Source of the DNA: Melitaea cinxia
Lineage: Eukaryota > Arthropoda > Insecta > Lepidoptera > Nymphalidae
DNA: 64,000 bases
Assembly (NCBI RefSeq): GCF_905220565.1
Contig: NC_059413.1
Coordinates: 13,803,501 to 13,867,500, forward strand
Direction: 5' to 3'
Made by a program: the position numbers and the translations under genes. This document shows positions 57,400-64,000 of the stretch, in pieces. The notes under the pieces are model-generated. The model had not been told where the DNA came from, searched no databases, and saw nothing but the letters and a program-made list of their open reading frames with translations. Position 1 is the stretch's first letter. Every line of letters begins with the position of its first letter.

Positions 57400-57830
57400 A
57401 TTATTAACTAGGTATGCCCCACGGCTTCACCAGCGTCAATTTGAGGAAAAATGGCCTATAGTATCTGTAAATGGGCTATCTAACACAAAAAGAATTTTTC
57501 AATTCGAACTAGTAGATCCCGATATTGGCGTGTTTAAAGAAACAAACTTTTCAGCTTTATAATATGTATATGTAGAGATTTGTTCGCAAAAATTGTCGTA
57601 TTTAATAGAAAACATTTCGTTATTTCATATGTATCTGGACGGTAGATACTCGGCCGCGGTAAAAAAGTGGCATAGTTTTTCACGTATAAATCTGGGATAA
57701 AAAGCAGCCTATATGTTTCTCCACAATCTCCCCTTCAAACGAAAGTCCCATAAAAATCGGTTCAGCCGTTCCGAAGATTAGCCCAGACAAACAGAAAGAC
57801 AGACAGACAAAATATATTAAAATCGTTTGT
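57400..57830 (-). repeat. two adjacent dispersed short repeats
   Basis: 57400..57560 is the complement of the 12.1-kb repeat type (gggctatctaacacaaaaag, caaacttttcagctttataa). 57600..57830 contains gtcccataaaaatcggttca and gacaaacagaaagacagaca of the GTGGGCACAGCTAG type. Confidence 0.5.
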
Positions 57831-57834
57831 TTGT

Positions 57835-58405
57835 GTTTGTCTTGGGTTTGGTTTTGAACTCCCAAACACAGGATCCTTTTCTTAATTTGGTCATTGTCTC
57901 TCTAGAGCTGGTATAAGTATTGTTCGATATGTAAGTAAGCGTATTTTGTACGTAACAAGTAGGCTATAAAATATCAAGCTAAGAGATAGAAGTGCATAAA
58001 ACAGACCATAAATATTTAAGTCAGTAAAAGGCCACACAAGTCTAGTAGAAGTATTGTAGTAGTAGTAGGAATCAAATCAGTTAATTAAGCATCAAGTCAT
58101 TCAATCATTTATAAATAATAAACAAAAGTACACACAAACATAAACACGTTCAGTTCATTAGCTGTGAAGTTCAAGAAACTGTTAACGGGCAGGTGTGAAG
58201 CGAATGGACAAACACGCGAGCGCCCTTAATTGTGGTAATGAATGGATTTCAATTGAATTATTGTCATGGGGTTTCAGGGATTTTGTTTATGTGTTTTTAT
58301 ATGTGATACACTCGTAGATATCTCGCGGTTTTGTAGTTGCACGCCTCCAAGGAAGCGGTGTTTTACAAAATTAAAAATAATTAATAGATAAATATATATT
58401 TTTTT
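57835..58405. other. no feature seen
   Basis: AT-rich intronic DNA. Confidence 0.4.
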
Positions 58406-58407
58406 TA

Positions 58408-58662
58408 TTTAACTAGAATGGCAAACAAGCGTACGGCTCACCTAATGGTAATCGACCTCTACAACATCAGAAGTATCGCAAGCGCGTTGTCGATCCTATT
58501 TCCAATTCCACCCAGGAGCTCTGGTCACCTTACTCATCAACAGGAATACAACACTTCTTGAAAACAATATTATTTAGCCGTGATCTTCTGTAAGGTCGAA
58601 GTAGGAGTCGGGCTGCTCCATATTTTGAGCAGGAAATTTCCTGTTGTGGCCTAACTGAGTTG
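58408..58662 (-). mobile_element. GGTCGGCAACGCG-family copy, minus orientation
   Basis: Complement of the whole family, from aatggcaaacaagcgtacgg (3' end) to tcctgttgtggcctaactga (5' end). Confidence 0.8.
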
Positions 58663-58744
58663 TTATTTACCAATCTATCATTTGTTTCTTTTTTGATACT
58701 AAATTTTTCTGTCACGGTAAAAGAAACGATTCTCTATTTTATAT

Positions 58745-58880
58745 TTATTAAACTTTATTGCACACACAAAAAAGAAGATACATTTTAGAACGATTAGATA
58801 CAAAAACAAATAATGTATGCAAAGGCAGGCTTATCGCTTATAGCGATCTCTTCCAGGCAACCTTTGAAAAGATGAAAAAT
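58745..58880 (-). repeat. LINE 3'-UTR-like fragment (CGATCTCTTCCAG)
   Basis: aaactttattgcacacac and tagcgatctcttccaggcaa match the 10.4-kb fragment. Confidence 0.45.
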
Positions 58881-59089
58881 AAAGGAACACATGAGCGTAT
58901 GAAATCTTATTTGTTATAACTGTCGCCGCATTCAATCGTAATGGAAGTTTGTACAAGAAAATATTTGTACATCAATCAGCCCTGCAATATTAATACGTAT
59001 TGGAGCGTATACTCTTGAAATTTGTCCAAACATGCCGAAGTTTTCCTTTATAACACTTACAATATAAATAATTATAATATATATATACT

Positions 59090-59288
59090 AGCTGACCTGG
59101 CGAACTTCGTATCACCTTATTTTTTTCTGAAATATAATAATAACATAATATATCAAAATAAAATATAGCCTATCTTTTAAGTTGGATCAAACTGCACACG
59201 GTGTGCAAATTTGACTAAAATCGGTTAAGTAGTTTAGGAGTCCATTGAGGACAAACATTGTGACACGAGATTTATATATATTAAGATA
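59090..59288 (+). repeat. related repeat beginning ACTAGCTGACCTGGCGAAC
   Basis: A divergent relative: actagctgacctggcgaact, aagtagtttaggagtcca and gacacgagatttatatatat. Confidence 0.6.
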
Positions 59289-59308
59289 TACACACACACA
59301 CACACACA

Positions 59309-59370
59309 TCGTCGGTTCCTAAAGTAAGCAAATTAATGTTTGTTTTATAGGTAACAGTCAGCTGATATAA
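59309..59370 (-). repeat. fragment of the second tRNA-derived SINE family
   Basis: gtcggttcctaaagtaagca and ataggtaacagtcagctgat are the complement of the 3' body. It follows an (AC)n run at 59290..59307. Confidence 0.6.
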
Positions 59371-59639
59371 CTACATGTAAATTATTAATAATTCGTTAAA
59401 TTTAAAAGAGTAACATAGCTCTACAAAATCTTACGATGCCAACCAAGTTTTAGAGTCGCAACCGTCTGGTATCGATTCAAGTATTATGTCCACTAGCCCA
59501 TCTCGACTCGAATTTTAAGCTCGTTTGTAATATAATCATATCGTATTAATACTTTGATACAAAAAGTCAGAATCTCGTTAAATTATATTGCTTCCGATCT
59601 CTTCCAATAGGAATAAAGCGGAAATTATAGACATATTGA

Positions 59640-59885
59640 CTAGCCCGTTGGCGCAGTTTGTAGTGACCCTGCTTTCTGCTCCGGGGGTTGTGCGTTCGAT
59701 TGCCACCCCGAGTCTGGATGTAATATATTTCTTTATATATGTATTATTTATATGTATGTTTATAAAAAAAAATGTAGCTATACCAGTCTGCTGTTACCTA
59801 TAACACAAGCATTAAGTTGCTTACTTTAGGAACAGATGAACGTGTTGTGTATGTTGTGAATATTTATTTATTTATTTATATTAGT
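59640..59885 (+). mobile_element. second tRNA-derived SINE family, copy 2
   Basis: Very similar to 38638..38890 in head and body. Its box B has one change, gcgttcgattgccac. Confidence 0.82.
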
Positions 59886-60292
59886 TAAATACATTAATAT
59901 ATATTTACATTCTGATGATATTATAGAAAGATAGTGCACTGTTCAACTATACAATGGTTTAGTTGCATAGTTCACAAGCTTTTAAGAAATCTATGTAATT
60001 ATTTTGTTACAAAAGATTGTTACCCTGACCAAAGTTTAAAATTACATATATTTCAGTTGTAGCAAATGTTTATTCTCATCATTCATAATTGGCTTTTATA
60101 CTGAGTCACTCAGTTTCCTGGGTGAGCATTCTGACCGCCCACGGCTTAAGCCAATATTACTGATTAAGCCACATAATTGCTTATAATGTTATGACTCATA
60201 GCATATGTTTTATCCAAATAATCGTATTATATGACGGTTTTGAGGTACGTGTTGAGGATTGTTTTATATGACTTTATAAAATGTTTTATTAA

Positions 60293-60431
60293 TCCTAGGG
60301 GGATTGGGGATTAGGTCGGCAACGCGCTTGCGATGCTTCTGGTGTTGCAGGTGTCTATAAGCTACGGTAATCGCTTACCATCAGGTGAGCCGTACGCTTG
60401 TTTGCCGACCTAGTGACATAAAAAAAAAAAA
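60293..60431 (+). repeat. 3' half of a GGTCGGCAACGCG-family copy
   Basis: It starts at cctagggggattggggatta and is close to consensus through the A12 tail: a 5'-truncated insertion. Confidence 0.78.
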
Positions 60432-60599
60432 ATTTCACTAAAATATGTAAAATATGAATAGAAGAATAATGAATTTAATCGTTTTCTGACTTTTATAGTT
60501 TTTTTTTAATAACCGCAACTATATTTTTTGCCTCTTTTTTATGTAATTTATTAATATAGATAGTTATTTGACCCAATGCATTTTTCAATTTAGATTCAA

Positions 60600-60845
60600 A
60601 TCTATATATATATATATATATAAATATTTCGTGTCACGATGTATGTTAACAATGAACTCCGAAACTACTGAACCAATTTTGATCAAATTTCGTAAGCATC
60701 TGTAATTTGGTCGAACTTTGGAGATAGGGTAGTTTTTATCTCAATTGGACCCGGTATGTGTCGCTGCTATCGGAATGTAAGCAATTAAATTTGGTAGATG
60801 TTTTCCGGGCAGGACAATGTCTGCCGGCTCCGCTAGTAAATAGAT
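60600..60845 (+). repeat. dispersed repeat ending TGCCGGCTCCGCTAGT
   Basis: A (TA)n start (60606..60622), gaactccgaaactactgaac in the middle and gtctgccggctccgctagta at the end. Confidence 0.55.
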
Positions 60846-60849
60846 TATA

Positions 60850-61426
60850 TTTGATGTAATATGGTGTAAATGAAAATAAATACACATCGATATTATACAT
60901 TTTAGTTTGTTTTTAAAACTAATATTTTAATATACTACTTTGACATTTTTTTTTTTAATTTAAATCAAAAACTCATTTTAATTTTTGTCATATTATATAA
61001 AATATAATATTGCTGCATTTATCATTTTTTCGTATCAAAAAAGCTAACGAAGCTAAAATATGGAGTTACACCTAGTTTAACACAAAATACGAGGGTACGG
61101 TTATAAGGGTAGCGATTCGTGAAAGGGGGCGCAGCTGGGAATAATGGTAATATAATTCTTTACCATTATATATCAAAATGATTTATTTATTTAATTACAT
61201 ATTCAATGCTTAGGTTTAAATAATTTTTGTTTTATTTTAAATTGGTGTTTCCAGTTTTTTTTAGTTTTCGTTGAAACTGTACTCACATTGATAGTTTTAC
61301 AATATAGCTTGCTATGATATGATGCCTATGCTTGAGATTATACATACCTGAAAGTTACGATACGAAAATTACGAAATAACAAAGTTACAAAGATGACAGA
61401 ACAAGATTTACAGATTTCTCGCTTAC
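60850..61426. other. 5' end of the giant intron
   Basis: Begins (minus strand) with the GTAAGC donor at 61426; no repeat recognised. Confidence 0.5.
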
Positions 61427-61789
61427 CTTGGTATCCACATCATGAAAAGGCACAGCAAACCAGGGTTTTCCGGTTAAACTCCGACGGAAGCCCGCCTCCC
61501 TCTCCACCGGACCTTCGGGGGTCCCGACGTGAGCCCACAGCACCACCTCCACAACTTTTAGCCTGGGGAACACTCTCTTGTACACTTCCTCCAAACGAAC
61601 TCCGAAATCGTCACTAGTATCACTAATGTTCGCAAACGAGAAGTAAATACCGCACACAGCACCCTCCCCATCCTCCACACAGTCGGATAAGGCCTCTAAA
61701 GTCGCTATGTTTTCAAATTTCCCGTTTTTCGTTCCCGGCGAATCGCATTTGACGAGTACGCGTCCGAAAAGTTTTTCGCGCCAATCCAT
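61427..61789 (-). CDS. nucleoredoxin-like protein, exon 1 (N-terminal domain)
   Basis: This exon encodes residues 1-121, starting MDWREKLFGRVLVKCD and ending VPFHDVDTK just before a GTAAGC splice donor at 61426. The exon length is 363 nt, so it ends in phase 0. It corresponds to the first thioredoxin-like fold of nucleoredoxin: a short N-terminal strand, a GIYFSF beta strand, an amphipathic helix (EEVYKRVFPRL), a VVEVVLW strand and a PWFAVPF motif equivalent to the PWLALPY of the vertebrate protein. No CxxC is present where one would sit, which is also the case in the family's N-terminal domain. The ATG follows an AT-rich 5' leader and no in-frame upstream ATG was recognised. The frame runs 13 codons past the donor before a stop, as expected for intron read-through. 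Homology is recognised by eye, not by a search. Confidence 0.82.
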
Positions 61790-62470
61790 ATTCGATACTT
61801 TTTTTTCAATTTTTTTTAACGTGAAACACCTTACATTTCAAATATACAGTACAGTGATTGTTTATTTATCTGTATGCGTTCAAATATCTCGACGCGACTG
61901 GTTTCGACGGTATTTATTTTGTTTAGTTAACACTAAAAACGTGACTAAAAATAATGCGAATGACAAAAATTTAGTTCTAAAATGACGAAATAATATTATG
62001 AATCATCGATTTTTTTAGTAACACGGTATTTTGTTTAAAGGAACAGGATACACGTACGACTTGAATAAGTTTTATTTTTGAATTCGAGAAGCGTGCGGCA
62101 CACGCACGCGGAGCAACGGCCGAACGCCCTCGTAAACAAAGACGAACTGGAGGTGGAGGGAAAATGAGGGAACCCTCCGACATAGAACAACGAATTGTAA
62201 TGCTCTATATAATATATAATATATTCTCTATATAATATATTTATATTACTATAATTATATATTGTATTATATATTATACTGTAAGATAATTTAAAAATGA
62301 ATAAAATGTATTCACTAATGTTACCCTTAAATATCATTATCATATTTTGTATACCCTGGAGAATATTTGCCATTAGCCGTCATTTACTATGGTAAGATAA
62401 GTTAAGTAGTGAAATATTGTATAAATTTATGTGACATACTTGTGTAATAAATAGTATAGTAAATTGTAAA
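61790..62470 (-). other. 5' flank of nucleoredoxin-like exon 1
   Basis: This is the region upstream of the ATG in the transcribed direction. It is AT-rich with a GC-richer block at about 62090..62170 (many CG dinucleotides) that could mark the promoter or a 5' untranslated exon. At 62200..62290 there is a low-complexity AT stretch. I see no clear TATA box or splice acceptor, so the transcription start is undetermined. Confidence 0.3.
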
Positions 62471-62482
62471 ATTTACGAAACG

Positions 62483-62626
62483 TAACTCTCTCTCTTTCTA
62501 TCTTCACTAACTTATATCGCCCGCTCAACTTCCGTTCGCCTCGCCCGATCACACTTTCGTAACGTTTTCGTCATGCATTCATTAGCTTACTTCCCAAGTC
62601 AAGCGTGCGTATAGAAGTTTTACTTC
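62483..62626 (-). mobile_element. MITE with GAAGTAAAACTTC end, truncated
   Basis: Minus orientation: gaagttttacttc at 62614..62626 and body acttcccaagtcaagcgtgc, cgcctcgcccgatcacactt. The other terminal repeat is not seen. Confidence 0.7.
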
Positions 62627-62644
62627 AAAAAACTTTACCTCGAT

Positions 62645-64000
62645 TTTTATGAATGCTTGTTAAGTTTACGTTACTATCAATAAGGAAAAAGGAAAACGTA
62701 AATCTATCATTTTATTTAATAGCCTTTCTTTCGGCCTCAACGAGTGATGTTCTTTGTAGGTATCAACCGAATACGTAACTTGAGCTTATTCTATGCCCGT
62801 CTCTCATATCTCACGTAGAGTTCAGATTGCAAAGGCTTGAATTAATTCAGCCAGGTTCGAAACAATCGCTAAGGGCAATGCAAGGGCAAAAAGCTTTATG
62901 TTTCTTTTTAATACCTACACGTTGCACCTTCGACGTACAACTAATATTTAATTTTAAACGCTGCTAATTTATTTCGTTATTTTTCCTTTGAGATACAGAC
63001 AAAGATGGATTATAGTGAAAAAAATATGTTTTTTTATTGTGTTTTATCCTTAAAACAAAATAAAATATATTATATCTTTTATTTTATTTATATGTTTTCC
63101 TTAAAGCAATAAGTCTTATACTTTATTAATACTTATAACTTTTTATCATACAAATTATTTTAGATTTTCTAAAGATTTAAGCTTAACGTTTAATAATTTA
63201 AAAAAAAATCATTTTATTTTAAGTATTCTTTATTCAACACGATTTTTATTTGTACCTGTTTTTTAAATTTTTTTTAATATTGTAAGAGGTCAACGTTTAC
63301 AAGCGTACAGCCAAGACGTCTCTGAAGTCTGAACATGATTTATGTGACGGATTTATGTGAAATCAATAGCAGCGCGGCTGCTTGCTCACATTCCCTTCGT
63401 ATTATTAAATTATATCTTTTAATGGAAACGCTGAAGTTATTTTGTATTAGGTCCATAATTCTATATTACTATAAGTAAAACATTTAAGAAATAGTCTCAA
63501 TATAACATTTGACATAACTAAGGTAAAGAAAAATAAATTAATTGTATTGTATTAATCGAACAATAATTAGTTAATTGCAGAGAAGCATAAAAAGACTTTA
63601 TTTTTTTAATGACTTTCGTCGTTTAATGAGTCGACCCGACTTTACTTAATTGGACGTTAACAGTCAATACTTAATTCAAATGAGCAAAAGTGCGATGTAT
63701 AAAGGACCATAACATTTCACTGGAAAAAATAGTTCTATTGTAATAAATTTAATTAAATCCTATTTCGTAAGAATATCGTGCAATTATATACATTATATTA
63801 TATAAATAAGTTATGACCAGACGTATAATTATTCAGAGTATCATTAAAATCAGTTCAATACTTTTAGAGATTTTCATGCGTTTGAGTAGACAAAAGCATA
63901 GCAGACAATTTATAAACAGAAATATTTAATGTGCATGCCCATCTACTTTAGCTACAATTTAATAATACGTGTGTAACGCATATGCATGTACTAAGTGGAT
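62645..64000. other. upstream of the nucleoredoxin-like gene, no feature seen
   Basis: AT-rich DNA without a recognisable gene or repeat. Confidence 0.45.

Larger units (their letters stand above)
4325..61789 (-). other. nucleoredoxin-like gene, 5' three exons (partial gene span)
   Basis: Three minus-strand exons (61427..61789, 6271..6501, 4325..4434) assemble into one open frame of 234 codons plus two bases. Exons 1 and 2 end in phase 0 and each junction has GT/AG signals. The order of domains matches animal nucleoredoxin: an N-terminal thioredoxin fold without CxxC, an FPW-containing linker, then a thioredoxin domain with WCPPC. Nucleoredoxins are cytosolic/nuclear disulfide oxidoreductases known to act on signalling partners such as Dishevelled. 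Intron 1 (6502..61426, 54,925 bp) holds nearly all the transposons in the window; intron 2 is 1,836 bp. The 3' exons are not in the window. Joining exon 1 to exon 2 across 55 kb is inference from phase and homology. Confidence 0.8.

Overview
The window is eukaryotic DNA, almost certainly from a moth or butterfly (Lepidoptera). It is AT-rich, has spliced coding exons with GT/AG introns, and is crowded with repeat types typical of lepidopteran genomes: tRNA-derived SINEs, an ATG-tailed SINE/RTE-tail family, a GGTCGGCAACGCG repeat with an A-rich tail, and AACCGACTTC-ended repeats. The host assignment is inference from repeat content; no species is claimed.

One host gene seems to span nearly the whole window on the minus strand. 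It is a nucleoredoxin-like (thioredoxin superfamily) gene. Exon 1 is at 61427..61789, exon 2 at 6271..6501 and exon 3 at 4325..4434; later exons would lie beyond the left edge. The exon phases match, and the exon 2/3 junction rebuilds the active-site motif WCPPC. The first intron is therefore about 54.9 kb, and almost everything else here is transposable-element cargo inside it.

Layout by region. 0.5-4.0 kb (intron 3): a near-identical 1.76 kb tandem duplication. 4.3-6.5 kb: exons 3 and 2, a SINE with perfect target-site duplication, and a MITE pair, one member with a nested SINE. 7.7-8.2 kb: a two-exon THAP-domain remnant. 7-21 kb: SINEs, short repeats and AT-rich DNA. 21.9-27.6 kb: a complete I-superfamily LINE (minus strand) with a 13-bp target-site duplication, intact ORF1, and ORF2 broken by one frameshift. 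33.0-34.7 kb: a compact tyrosine-recombinase (Crypton-like) gene with one in-frame intron and all catalytic residues, next to a long hairpin. 39.9-44.4 kb: a complete hAT transposon with 15-bp TIRs, an 8-bp duplication and an intact spliced 671-aa transposase. 50.4-53.3 kb: a DD34D mariner split by a 1.66 kb insertion that contains a 177-bp-arm inverted repeat and a 118-bp minisatellite. 53-61 kb: more SINEs and short repeats. 61.4-61.8 kb: nucleoredoxin exon 1. 61.8-64 kb: presumed 5' flank.

I see no operon, CRISPR array, functional tRNA/rRNA gene or viral genome. The best candidates for something under-described are the small spliced tyrosine-recombinase element and the composite hairpin/minisatellite insertion inside the mariner. 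Nothing here is demonstrably a new biological system.
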